Assembly (NCBI RefSeq): GCF_014637795.1
Contig: NZ_BMFD01000017.1
Location: 1 to 64,000, forward strand
DNA: 64,000 nt
Direction: 5' to 3'
DNA from: Belliella aquatica
GTDB taxonomy: Bacteria; Bacteroidota; Bacteroidia; Cytophagales; Cyclobacteriaceae
Both the position numbers and the translations under genes were made by a program. Under the pieces are notes generated by a model that was not told where the DNA came from, searched no databases, and saw nothing but the letters and a program-made list of their open reading frames with translations. How positions within the stretch are numbered: the first letter of the stretch is position 1; each line of letters begins with the position of its first letter. Below are positions 28,632-36,833 of this stretch, one piece after another.

Positions 28632-29696
28632 CTAGCTATTTTGCTTCTTTAGTATTTTTACAATTCGGCTATAGACCATTTCCGCTATACTCCATTCATA
28701 CCCATCAAAGTTGGTAGTATTATTGAATTGGATGACTACCATATCCATATCTTTGTGGTATTTCGCGATACTCTGATAGCCAGGGAGCAAACCTGTATGT
28801 TCGTACACGTAAATAGAAGAATATATCTCCTGTTCCCCCTCCTTAAATACCGAGCCATCGTTTAATGCCTTCAAAAATTTACCCACATCCTCAGCAGTAG
28901 CTAGCATTAAGCCTGTGTCTTCATACTTAAAATCTTTATCAACGCCAACATAATTGCCACTCATCACGTCGTCTAAATCCACTTCGCTAAGCGAACCGAA
29001 AGTGTTTTTCAGCCCAAGTGGGTTTAAGATTTCGTCTTTTATGTATTGTTGGTGTGGATAGCCCAATATTTTATCCATGAGGTCTTCAATCAACATGTAA
29101 TTGGTATTTGAATAACCATAATCTTCACCCGGTTCAAAGTCAGCAGGCAAATCCAGTCCGTAATCAAGTATTTCTTGTCGGCCTTTTGGAGGTTTTTTCC
29201 AATAATCTGGATGGTCCACGAAATTGGGAATGCCACTGCGATGCTGAAGCATCATTCTCAAGGTGATTTTGTCCGAATATTGAATTCTTCCGGCGAGTTC
29301 TGGAAAATATACAGCGAGTGTTTTATCTAAAGATAAACGCCCTTCTTTAACTAATTTGGCGGTAGCAACAGCCAAATATAATTTGGTGATACTGCCAATC
29401 TTAAATAGCGCTTGCGGGTAGGCAGGTATTTTATTTTCTCGGTCGTGCCAGCCTGCGGCATAAAACTCTGGTGGCTTTCCAGTTTGATCCACGTAAACAA
29501 TCAGACCATCAAATCCATATTCAATTGCTTCATCTATTTGTTCTTGAACCGTATCAGGGAGTGGTAAAATCCAAGCCTTTACCAAAATCCATGGTACGAA
29601 GTACAAGGAGCCTATGCTTGCAAGAATAAATACGGTTCTGAGTATTCGTTTTGTTTTTTTCTTTTTCAAAATATTCTTTTTTTCTTGGTGGTGCAC
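28632..29696 (-). CDS. Membrane-anchored serine hydrolase (class C beta-lactamase/DD-peptidase fold)
   Basis: 354 aa. A Lys-rich N-terminus and one hydrophobic segment (residues ~20-42) act as an uncleaved anchor. The beta-lactamase-like domain carries SITK in FKIGSITKLY, YSN in DYGYSNTNYML and HTG in YEHTGLLPGYQS, the three motifs of serine DD-peptidase/esterase relatives. The closest known analogues are D-alanyl-D-alanine carboxypeptidase-like proteins, but the substrate cannot be inferred. It is the most upstream gene of the minus-strand hydrolase group. Confidence 0.88.
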   Translation of the reverse strand: MHHQEKKNILKKKKTKRILRTVFILASIGSLYFVPWILVKAWILPLPDTVQEQIDEAIEYGFDGLIVYVDQTGKPPEFYAAGWHDRENKIPAYPQALFKIGSITKLYLAVATAKLVKEGRLSLDKTLAVYFPELAGRIQYSDKITLRMMLQHRSGIPNFVDHPDYWKKPPKGRQEILDYGLDLPADFEPGEDYGYSNTNYMLIEDLMDKILGYPHQQYIKDEILNPLGLKNTFGSLSEVDLDDVMSGNYVGVDKDFKYEDTGLMLATAEDVGKFLKALNDGSVFKEGEQEIYSSIYVYEHTGLLPGYQSIAKYHKDMDMVVIQFNNTTNFDGYEWSIAEMVYSRIVKILKKQNS

Positions 29697-29808
29697 TTTT
29701 ATTAAATTGGTTATTAGTCGTGTTTTGTATGGTTTACTATATGTGTTGGCTGTTGCTTGTATTCATTTTTTATTTTTAACGAACTATTTCCAAAATACAA
29801 CAAGAAAT

Positions 29809-30847
29809 TTAATTCATGGCAATTGGAAACATCGTATGTTCTATCTCTTTATATTCATTCATTTTACCTGTTTTACATTCTTGAAATAAATGGGTCAGGT
29901 TTTCTAACTCCATCACCTTATATTTCTTATTCCCACCTTTGATTAAAGCATTTCGTATGGTACTTTGATTGGTGCTTGTATTAACTTGAGTTTCCTTGCT
30001 TCCATTTAAAGACAATATAGGAATAGTTAATTTTTCAAATTCATCAGCTGGATTATAGTATGAGAAATAGACGTTCCAAGGTTTTTAAACAGTTTCGGTT
30101 TCATTCTGAATGAATTTTCTGATATTCTCATCAGGTGCACCTAAAGATTTTAAAATTGGAGTTGAATAAGTGTTATTATGTGCTGTTAACTATTTTCTTT
30201 CGTAGACTCTCCGAAGTCTCGATCATCAAAACGCAATACAGCAATGCCTTTACGTGTATGGTAATCTGAAAGCACTAAAAAAGGCTTGTGGGTAGGAATG
30301 CTTCCATCTCTGTCGTGTCTTCCACTTCCACTGATTAAATAACCACTGGGAATTTCTCTCTTCCTATTGGACGTGTAATTGTTGCTGCCTGTACTAAAAT
30401 AGCCCTGGGATTTTCAAAAATAACTTCTTCCTCAAAATATAGATAGAGCTTTTCCGGCACTTGTGGTCTGCTGAGGGCTGCACTTTTTGGATTTCCCTTT
30501 TTTAAATTTAAAATGAGCTTAGTACCACCTTCAGTATATTCGTCTTCAATTAACTGTGTGGTTTCGTTTAATTTTCCTTCGTATTTCATACCAACATTTG
30601 AACCGTCGATATTTAGTGCTCCATTTTTAAAAGTGGTCGCTTTTGGTTTAATGCCAGATATATCAAAATTAGGGACAGCCATAGTTGTATTATAAGCTCC
30701 ACCATTTCTCTCAAAAAGAAAAACAAAGGTTATTTCTTTATTGTCTGGGTTGGTTGCAATTCCATGCCACACCCCTGAAATATCTTGTGAAAGTACATTC
30801 ATGACTGAGAATGCTGTTAAAAGTGTTGTTATTATTAATGATTTCAT
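29809..30847 (-). pseudogene. Exported alpha/beta hydrolase (COG1073-like), frameshifted and internally deleted
   Basis: The 5' part (30847-30335) encodes a signal peptide and a DUF-like beta domain (ISGVWHGIATNPDNKEITF) up to IGREKFPVVI, where a stop occurs. Inserting one T in the run at ~30339 restores VVILISGSG and continues RHDRDGSIPTHKPFLVLSDY and GIAVLRFDDRDFGES, the start of the hydrolase domain. The next ~100 residues, including the expected GHSEGG nucleophile elbow, are missing. Coding resumes with LTIPILSLNGSKETQVNT and NLTHLFQECKTG to 29809. A functional product is not possible even if the one-base gap were a sequencing error. Confidence 0.82.
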
Positions 30848-31048
30848 CTATTTATAATTTGTTTTTAGAGTTTAGATGGAATCTCGCACATTTTACAATC
30901 ATTCCAGTGTTTGTCGCTTTCGTCATGTTCGATTCCATATTTGTTAAATTTTAAACATAGATATCCTAACCAAAATTTTTTGGGGAAATTCATTTGAAAA
31001 TAATAGTTTAAGTAATCAGGGGATAGAGAATGTTTGCAGTGGTATTTG

Positions 31049-31501
31049 TTAAATCAAATTTCCTCCAGCTTTTACCTGAGAATCCATATAACGACCGATT
31101 ACTATACCAACTAGCAAACCAAGGCTAATTCCAAAGGCGATTCCTAAAGACCGCTCAAGACTTGATAATAACAAAACTCCAATAAGCACTCCAAAAGATG
31201 AACCAATAGCTATACCCAAATTAGTATAATGTCCAATTGAAGTTAAAGAAAACGTATCCTTTAAGTATTTTTCAAATTTACGAAATGCTTTTGCGAAGTA
31301 CTTTTTCCTATTCCTAGGATTCGATCCTAAATTTAAATTCTTCAATTCAGTTTCGATAGATTGAATTTCTTCTTTTGAGAATCCTCTATTTTTCAATTCG
31401 TGCAGAACATGCAGAAATTTTTCATAAATTTTTATTTCAGAAGTTGCAGAAGTTTCAGTTTTTAAACTTTCGAAAAAGTTTGTTGCCTCTTGTAATGTCA
31501 T
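31049..31501 (-). CDS. Small membrane protein, predicted ECF-sigma target
   Basis: 150 aa. The N-terminal ~95 residues are charged and helical (ESLKTETSATSEIKIYEKFL, KNRGFSKEEIQSIETELKNL) and the C-terminal ~55 residues form two glycine-rich transmembrane helices (IAIGSSFGVLIGVLLLSS; LGIAFGISLGLLVGIVIGRY). I do not recognise a named family. Its upstream region contains the same 36-bp promoter motif as the sigma factor gene 1.2 kb away, so it is probably a member of that sigma factor's regulon, possibly an envelope-stress protein. Confidence 0.72.
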   Translation of the reverse strand: MTLQEATNFFESLKTETSATSEIKIYEKFLHVLHELKNRGFSKEEIQSIETELKNLNLGSNPRNRKKYFAKAFRKFEKYLKDTFSLTSIGHYTNLGIAIGSSFGVLIGVLLLSSLERSLGIAFGISLGLLVGIVIGRYMDSQVKAGGNLI

Positions 31502-31518
31502 ACCACTTAATTTTATTG

Positions 31519-31554
31519 TTTTTTATTTAGTGGCTGGAGGCAAAAAATATTACA
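31519..31554 (-). promoter_or_regulatory. Predicted ECF-sigma promoter, copy for the 150-aa membrane gene
   Basis: Minus strand: TGTAATATTT (31554-31545), 9 variable bases, AGCCACTAAATAAAAAA (31535-31519), then 17 bases to the ATG. The same two blocks at identical spacing precede the sigma gene (32756-32791), while the 9-bp spacer differs, which argues for conserved promoter elements rather than a recent duplication. Confidence 0.7.
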
Positions 31555-31615
31555 CAAAAAACCATCTTTTTTTTAAATCTAAAAAAGCTTTTAAATCAAG
31601 TCTTGAGAGGGGTTT

Positions 31616-32272
31616 TTAACTGCGTAAACTTTCTAAATCAGTCATTAATTCATCCAATTTTCTCAATACCCTTCCGTAAATTATGTTCAAATCCCAACTA
31701 TAAATCCGGCCACCAAAATATGCCAATAGCCCCATAATTAAGACGGCAATGATTATAGCCATCAAGGGTATTCCAAGAATCAAATAGGTTTCCGGAAAAC
31801 GTATTAGAGTTTTATCAACAAGTCTATGTCCCAGGTCAGTGCCTTCAGCATCTTTAAACCAAAACCCCAAAACAAAAGACAAAAAGAAAATGGGATACAT
31901 AAATTTAGAGAATCGCTTATTAATGGCTATTTGTTTTTTGATCCAATTGCTGAAAGCCTTGAGGTATTGATAGCTATTTTGTCCTTGATCAATCCTTTCC
32001 AATTTATTCAACAAATTCTTGTTTATAAAGACATGCACCATCAGCGTTATAAAAAATAGTGCTCCCATTACCGGAATGTCCAAATAATAGGAAATAATCA
32101 GAAAGAGAAATGATCCTATTACAATTGCGATCAAGTTGTTGCGAAACATCCGCTTGAACTTATCAATGATATGAATTGATTTTTGGTTGTAAAGGTTATC
32201 TATCTCCGGTGCTATTAAGTTATCATTCTTTTGAAAGCCTTCTTTCCAAATATTTTCAATTGATCTTTCCAT
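31616..32272 (-). CDS. Membrane protein encoded with the ECF sigma factor (possible anti-sigma)
   Basis: 218 aa with an N-terminal cytoplasmic ~45 residues (MERSIENIWKEGFQKNDNLI) and four hydrophobic segments (~45-65, 68-85, ~127-142, ~163-185). It overlaps the sigma gene by 17 bp, so it is co-translated with it. Membrane proteins in this position commonly act as anti-sigma factors, but I see no ZAS zinc motif or FecR domain, so the role is inferred only from context. Confidence 0.78.
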   Translation of the reverse strand: MERSIENIWKEGFQKNDNLIAPEIDNLYNQKSIHIIDKFKRMFRNNLIAIVIGSFLFLIISYYLDIPVMGALFFITLMVHVFINKNLLNKLERIDQGQNSYQYLKAFSNWIKKQIAINKRFSKFMYPIFFLSFVLGFWFKDAEGTDLGHRLVDKTLIRFPETYLILGIPLMAIIIAVLIMGLLAYFGGRIYSWDLNIIYGRVLRKLDELMTDLESLRS

Positions 32273-32747
32273 CTAATATTTTTTTTAATCTCATTTTAAT
32301 TCTTTGAACACGAACACCAATATTGTTTGGATTTGTACCCATAATATCAGCGATTTCCTGATATGATTTTTCTTCTAAATAGAGCATGATAATGGCTCTA
32401 TCAATTTCTGATAGTTTTCGAATAGCATCATAGAGCAGATTTAGAGATTCGTCAGAAAATGCATAATTGTCTTCTGTTTCTTGAGCAGGCAAAGAATCGG
32501 ATACAAAAGGCTGACTGTTGCTTTTCTTTTTCTTCAATAAAGTCAAACAAACATTTAGCGAAATTCGATAAACCCAAGTGCTCCATTGGGATTCCTCACG
32601 AAAGTTTTCTTTACTCCTCCAAATTTGCAAACATACTTCCTGGTAATAATCTTCAAAATCCTCTTGTGAATTGGTATATGCCCTACACAATTTGATGATT
32701 ATTCCAGAAAAAGGAAGTATAGATGTTTTATAAAAATCGGAACTCAA
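32256..32747 (-). CDS. ECF-type RNA polymerase sigma factor
   Basis: 163 aa. Region 2 at ~15-80 (EDFEDYYQEVCLQIWRSKEN, QWSTWVYRISLNVCL) and region 4 at ~110-160 (LSEIDRAIIMLYLEEKSYQE, IADIMGTNPNNIGVRVQRIK), with no region 1 or 3, is the ECF layout. It directs RNA polymerase to a small regulon. The 36-bp motif upstream of its own gene and of the 31.5-kb gene supports autoregulation. It is first in an operon with the overlapping membrane-protein gene. Confidence 0.93.
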   Translation of the reverse strand: MSSDFYKTSILPFSGIIIKLCRAYTNSQEDFEDYYQEVCLQIWRSKENFREESQWSTWVYRISLNVCLTLLKKKKSNSQPFVSDSLPAQETEDNYAFSDESLNLLYDAIRKLSEIDRAIIMLYLEEKSYQEIADIMGTNPNNIGVRVQRIKMRLKKILDGKIN

Positions 32748-32755
32748 ATCTGCTT

Positions 32756-32791
32756 TTTTTTATTTAGTGGCTCAAATCTTGAAATATTACA
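32756..32791 (-). promoter_or_regulatory. Predicted autoregulatory ECF-sigma promoter
   Basis: Minus strand: TGTAATATTT (32791-32782), 9 bp, AGCCACTAAATAAAAAA (32772-32756), then 8 bases to the sigma ATG. The motif is identical to that at 31519-31554 outside the spacer. Confidence 0.7.
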
Positions 32792-32849
32792 TTAAAATTA
32801 GAATTTTCTAAAGATATTTTTTAGGACATTAGATAATCCAAAACCTGTG

Positions 32850-33293
32850 TTAGTACCAGTCGTTCTGTCCTTCATTTTTTAGATAATTGTCAATCTCATT
32901 GTCAGCGTATTTTTTTTGTTCTGTCGTAAATTTATAGACACTGCTGTCGAGCTAGCAATGCATAAAACCGTCATAACACTTTCCAATGTGTTTTTCTTGG
33001 GTATAAATCTGGAAATGGCAAACATCACTGTTGTCTAGGTATTTTTTCAGTAGTTCTATAATTTCATATTTGCTGTCAGACGTGATAAGCAATTTAAGTC
33101 CACCGTCCCAAATAGGAAACTGTCCGAATTTTGTGTCTTTATATATATAGCTGTCATACCGAGAAGATTTAAAAACTTCCATTTGTATGTCTAACATGCA
33201 GTTTTGTATGGGATTAATAGATTGATTTTTTATTTCAGCTAATTTATAGTTCTTAAATGTAATTATTGTCCAGTTGCACTGCAATTCTACCAT
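32850..33293 (-). pseudogene. Unknown ~147-aa protein gene with in-frame amber
   Basis: A 113-codon ORF (33293-32952) ends at TAG, but the same frame continues for 33 more protein-like codons (LDSSVYKFTTEQKKYADNEI, DNYLKNEGQNDWY) to TAA at 32850. The simplest reading is a CAG-to-TAG mutation after GFMHC. The family is not recognised. Its N-terminus lies at the same point (~33295) where the neighbouring SDR fragment begins on the other strand, suggesting a recombination junction that may have truncated this gene as well. Confidence 0.5.
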
Positions 33294-33893
33294 ACAGCTG
33301 TCTGGGGATTGTTCAATAATGCTGATTTTGGTGAATATGGGCCTTTGGAAGCATTTAGTAGGGATAAAATTCTAAGACAGTTCAATACTAATGTTATTGG
33401 GCTTTTAGATGTTACTAAAGTTGTTTTACCTCATTTTAGACAAAATAAAAAAGGTATTATCATCAATATTTCTTCGATAGGAGGGAAGATGACTTTTCCT
33501 TTGGGTACATTGTACCATGGGACAAAATTTGCAGTAGAGGGAATTTCCGAATCACTTTACTATGAAGTAGGGCAATTTGGAGGACAGGTGAAAATTGTTG
33601 AACCAGGTATGATAGCAACGGATTTTAGTGGAAGATCTTTTGATTTTAGTAATGATGAAAGTATGACAGAATATCAAAATATTGTCGGTGCTTTGATGAC
33701 AGCTATGCCATCAATGGCTCAAAATGCTTCTCCAGCAAATACAGTGGCGGAAATAATCTTTGAAGCTGCTACAGATGGCAAAAATCAACTGCGGTATACT
33801 GCTGGTGAAGATGCTAAAACCCTTATGGCAAACCGTCAACAATATGATGATGCTATATTCCTAGGTGGTATTAAATCACAATTTGGACTTTAA
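33294..33893 (+). pseudogene. Short-chain dehydrogenase/reductase, N-terminally truncated
   Basis: The frame from ~33294 reads VWGLFNNADFGEYGPLEAFS and keeps the central and C-terminal SDR blocks: NNAD (usually NNAG), NISSIGG, catalytic Y-H-G-T-K in TLYHGTKFAVEG and VEPGMIATDF. The first ~85 residues with the TGxxxGIG nucleotide-binding motif are absent, and no plausible start codon or RBS precedes it (TTG at 33309 would be internal to the fold). It cannot bind NAD(P) in the usual way, so I treat it as a remnant of an SDR-membrane protein-AraC cluster. Confidence 0.75.
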
Positions 33894-33905
33894 ATTAATA
33901 GAAAG

Positions 33906-34403
33906 ATGAATTTAATTGAGAAGTATTTCAATGCTGAAAAAGCTGAAAGCTTATTATTTATAGGTTTCGGTATTCTCGCCGTAATTATATCCATTTATTT
34001 CTTCTTTGTTATAAAAGAGACCTTTTGGAAAGGTATAGCCATTCCTCTAGTCTTTTTTTCTATAGTTCAAATAATTATCGGGGCAACAGTTTTTACAAGA
34101 AGTCCTGTAGATAATGCGAGAGTAGAAAATATATTAAAGCAAGAATTTCATAAAATTCAATCAGAAGAAATTCCAAGGATGGAGAAGGTGATGAATAACT
34201 TTGTTAATTATCGCTATTTTGAAATAGCCATGATGTTTTTTGGGATTGTTTTAATGTATGCCTTATCAAATTATGGATTTTGGAAAGGCTTCGGATTGGG
34301 GCTTTTTCTTCAATGTGCGGTCTTATTATCTTTAGATTTCTTTGCAGAAAAACGGGGTCATTTTTACGTTGAACATTTGAAAGAATTAGTTGAAAGGAAA
34401 TGA
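33906..34403 (+). CDS. Unknown four-helix membrane protein
   Basis: 165 aa with hydrophobic segments at ~16-36, ~44-63, ~108-122 and ~127-143, separated by a charged helical loop (NARVENILKQEFHKIQSEEI). I do not recognise a named family. It starts 12 bp after the SDR stop and overlaps the AraC-type gene start by 4 bp (ATGA), so the three once formed an operon. It appears intact, but its operon promoter was probably lost together with the SDR 5' end. Confidence 0.65.
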   Translation: MNLIEKYFNAEKAESLLFIGFGILAVIISIYFFFVIKETFWKGIAIPLVFFSIVQIIIGATVFTRSPVDNARVENILKQEFHKIQSEEIPRMEKVMNNFVNYRYFEIAMMFFGIVLMYALSNYGFWKGFGLGLFLQCAVLLSLDFFAEKRGHFYVEHLKELVERK

Positions 34404-34981
34404 GAGAAGTAATTCATCTTCGTAGCGTTGCGGACTTATATAAATTATTCAATCTGGGGAACAGTCATCACCCATTAGTAGCTGTTTTAGATTTCAGTAA
34501 AGTAAGTGAACAGGTGGAGGGGAATTCTAAAATTTCTACTGACTTCTATTCTGTTATGTTCAAAAACTATTGTAAGAATAATGTCAAATATGGCAGAAAA
34601 CCAATTGACTTTCAAGACGGTAATTTAATATGTATTGCACCCAATCAAACTATTGAAATAGATAATGAAATTGAACAGCATGAGAAGATGATGGGTTGGG
34701 GTTTGTTTTTTCATCCTGACTTAATCAGGGCAACTTCATTGAATGATAAATTAAAAAGTCACAGCTTTTTTCATTACGAGGTTTCAGAAGCACTTCATCT
34801 TTCTGACAAAGAAAAAACTATTCTATTTGAATGTGTTCAAAAAATTCAAGCTGAACTTCAAGAAAATATTGATGTTCATAGCCAATATATTATTGTATCA
34901 ACTATTGAACTATTACTGAACTATTGTTCACGGTTTTATTGTAGGCAGATGATTACAAGAAGCTACACTAACAAAATGTGA
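34400..34981 (+). pseudogene. AraC-family regulator lacking its DNA-binding domain
   Basis: 193 aa covering the N-terminal sensor half of a Bacteroidota AraC-type regulator (LDFSKVSEQVEGNSKISTDF, FHPDLIRATSLN, LLLNYCSRFYCRQMITRSYT). In intact relatives this is followed by ~100 residues with two HTH motifs; here the frame ends at NKM-TGA and the sequence runs into an R1 repeat 27 bp later. Without the HTH domain it cannot act as a DNA-binding activator. Confidence 0.72.
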
Positions 34982-35007
34982 CAACTTTTTTCAGGCGCTA
35001 TCAACGG

Positions 35008-35074
35008 AGTAGTCGATTAATAATTGCATATTTATTAGTGAAATCATTGTAAACTGGAGTCTTTGCAGATAATC
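35008..35074. repeat. R1 element, copy 7
   Basis: GTCGATTAATAATTGCATATTTATTAGTGAAATCATTG...GGAGTCTTTGCAGATAATCGT matches R1 in internal blocks and in the right arm (TTGCAGATAAT). It sits between the truncated AraC gene and the 3' end of the minus-strand glycosyltransferase-like gene (stop at 35082). Confidence 0.6.
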
Positions 35075-35081
35075 GTAAATC

Positions 35082-35831
35082 CTATTTATGCCTAAACCAA
35101 CAATCTTCTCGATTGGATTCGTATGACTTAAATCGAGTATTGACTGGGTATCCATGTGTCAATCGCTCTTTGAAATAAGTCCTAGCGATATAATTAAACG
35201 CTCCCATGTCTAGGGTAAAAGGTGTCTTATTGCTAATGGTATATTCTAGATGAATCTGTGAAAGCAGTTCTAAAAATGGAATGATAACCTGAATGCTTCC
35301 ACCAATGACTCCACAATTCAACAAGGTTTGGGTTTGGTTTTCTTCTTCAAATTCCAAAAACCCTGGAACCAAAGCTCGTAAATGGTTGCAATGATCAAAC
35401 ATCCAGCGATTGTTTAATTTTTCCTCTTCATCACCGCAGAATAAACTGTCAGGTTTTTGCGCAAAAAGGAGCTCTTCAAAAGGGTTTTTTATAACTTCAA
35501 CATCTGCGATATCTGTCATAAATAGATGTTGAATGCTTTCTTGGTTCTTTTTCAAAAAATCCAAATAGACAATATATCGGTAAACATTCGCATTCAATCG
35601 TTTATCGAAATCTACCTTTACAAATTGAATATGCTTTGCATTAGCTTGCTTGATGGTCTCCTCAGAGAAATTATTGTGAAAAACAACTCCTCTTAGATTC
35701 AGTTTTTGAATGGATTCGCACCACTTTTGTATTATTCGAAAATCATCAGCTGGTAGCAATTCATTGCGATTGACGTCATAGACCCCAGTAAAAAGAGAAG
35801 CAAAAATTACATTTCCTGAAGTTTGAATCAT
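35082..35831 (-). CDS. Putative GT-A-fold glycosyltransferase-like protein
   Basis: 249 aa. Visible blocks suggest a nucleotide-sugar-binding GT-A fold: VIFASLFTGVYD at the N-terminus, then YIVYLDFLKKN, LFMTDIADVEVIKNPFEELL (a D-x-x-D acidic motif in the DxD position) and LLNCGVIGGSIQVIIPFLEL late in the sequence. There is no signal peptide or membrane segment. It lies 3 bp downstream of a family 2 glycosyltransferase, so the two probably act on the same glycan. The exact family is not assigned and the role is inferred from context. Confidence 0.65.
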   Translation of the reverse strand: MIQTSGNVIFASLFTGVYDVNRNELLPADDFRIIQKWCESIQKLNLRGVVFHNNFSEETIKQANAKHIQFVKVDFDKRLNANVYRYIVYLDFLKKNQESIQHLFMTDIADVEVIKNPFEELLFAQKPDSLFCGDEEEKLNNRWMFDHCNHLRALVPGFLEFEEENQTQTLLNCGVIGGSIQVIIPFLELLSQIHLEYTISNKTPFTLDMGAFNYIARTYFKERLTHGYPVNTRFKSYESNREDCWFRHK

Positions 35832-35834
35832 GGT

Positions 35835-36473
35835 TTAAAAATTAACTATTCTACTTTGTTTCTGTAAGGCGGTGATACTGGTAGAGGTGTTTCGGTAATA
35901 AATATAAGTTCTGTGAAGTGATTTTCTGACTTTAAATTTTCTGGAAGCTTGCTCGTAAAAAAATGAATCTGCTGCATACCTATTTTCGAAATGAATGCTT
36001 TTAAAGACTTCTTTTTTACCAAAGAGAGTTGCAAAAAGAATACAATCGTCAACATGAATGTTCTGATGTAAATCGTTTTTATCAGCGACGTAATAATCTT
36101 CTTTTTTGGATACAATCGTTTCCGTGAGTGAAGAAATCAGATCAGCGTTTTGGATTTCTTGAAGACAAGTAGAAAGATGATTGATTTTATATTCATCATC
36201 ACTGTCAATGATGGTAATGTAGTCTCCCTTTGCAAAATGTACAGCTCGATTGATTGCATACGATTGACCTTCATTTTTGCAGCGGATATAGTTTACTTTA
36301 TTTTGATGAATTACGCTGTATTCCAACAGTTGCTGACTCAAGGCCAAAGAACTGCCATCATCGATCACAATAAATTCAAAATCACAAAAATCTTGGTTCA
36401 TCACGGAGTCTAGAGCTCTTTTGACTAAATCAAATGGCGTATTGAACACCGCCATGAGAACACTTACTTTCAT
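35835..36473 (-). CDS. Family 2 glycosyltransferase
   Basis: 212 aa. GT2 hallmarks: MKVSVLMAVFNTPFDLVKRA at the N-terminus, FIVIDDGSS at ~35-42, nucleotide-binding D-S-D-D at 90-93 (YITIIDSDDEY). It is shorter than usual (250-330 aa): the acceptor-side C-terminal part is reduced and ends RKSLHRTYIYYRNTSTSITA. It transfers a sugar from an activated donor to a glycan or lipid acceptor, in the cytoplasm. First gene of a two-gene operon. Confidence 0.9.
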   Translation of the reverse strand: MKVSVLMAVFNTPFDLVKRALDSVMNQDFCDFEFIVIDDGSSLALSQQLLEYSVIHQNKVNYIRCKNEGQSYAINRAVHFAKGDYITIIDSDDEYKINHLSTCLQEIQNADLISSLTETIVSKKEDYYVADKNDLHQNIHVDDCILFATLFGKKEVFKSIHFENRYAADSFFYEQASRKFKVRKSLHRTYIYYRNTSTSITALQKQSRIVNF

Positions 36474-36833
36474 ATTTGAGATATTAAATTCGGGTAATTA
36501 AATAAAAATGCAATAACACACTTTATCTCAAGAGTATTAGCAGTGATTAGTTTAAATGAAAGTTAAATAATTGTGAATCTTTATTTCTATTGAAAAGTGT
36601 ATTTCTTCAAAAATGGTTGCTATTTAATATTATGTTAATACCATTTTTAATATAATTTTATCTGGTTATTATTTTCCACTATTTGGAAATTGCCTTGTGG
36701 AAATTGAGATGTTTTATTTAAATGAACAAAAAATTTCCAAAAAGCTTAATATTAAAAACTCGTATCTTAATTATTTATTAATCGCTTTGATCTGAGCAAT
36801 AATCATATTTGTGGAGAATTAAAAAACACATCA

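Noticed and set aside
29614-29942. Plus-strand overlapping ORFs with hydrophobic composition
   Set aside because: Located over the start of the minus-strand serine hydrolase and the hydrolase pseudogene; hydrophobicity arises from the antisense of AT-rich DNA.
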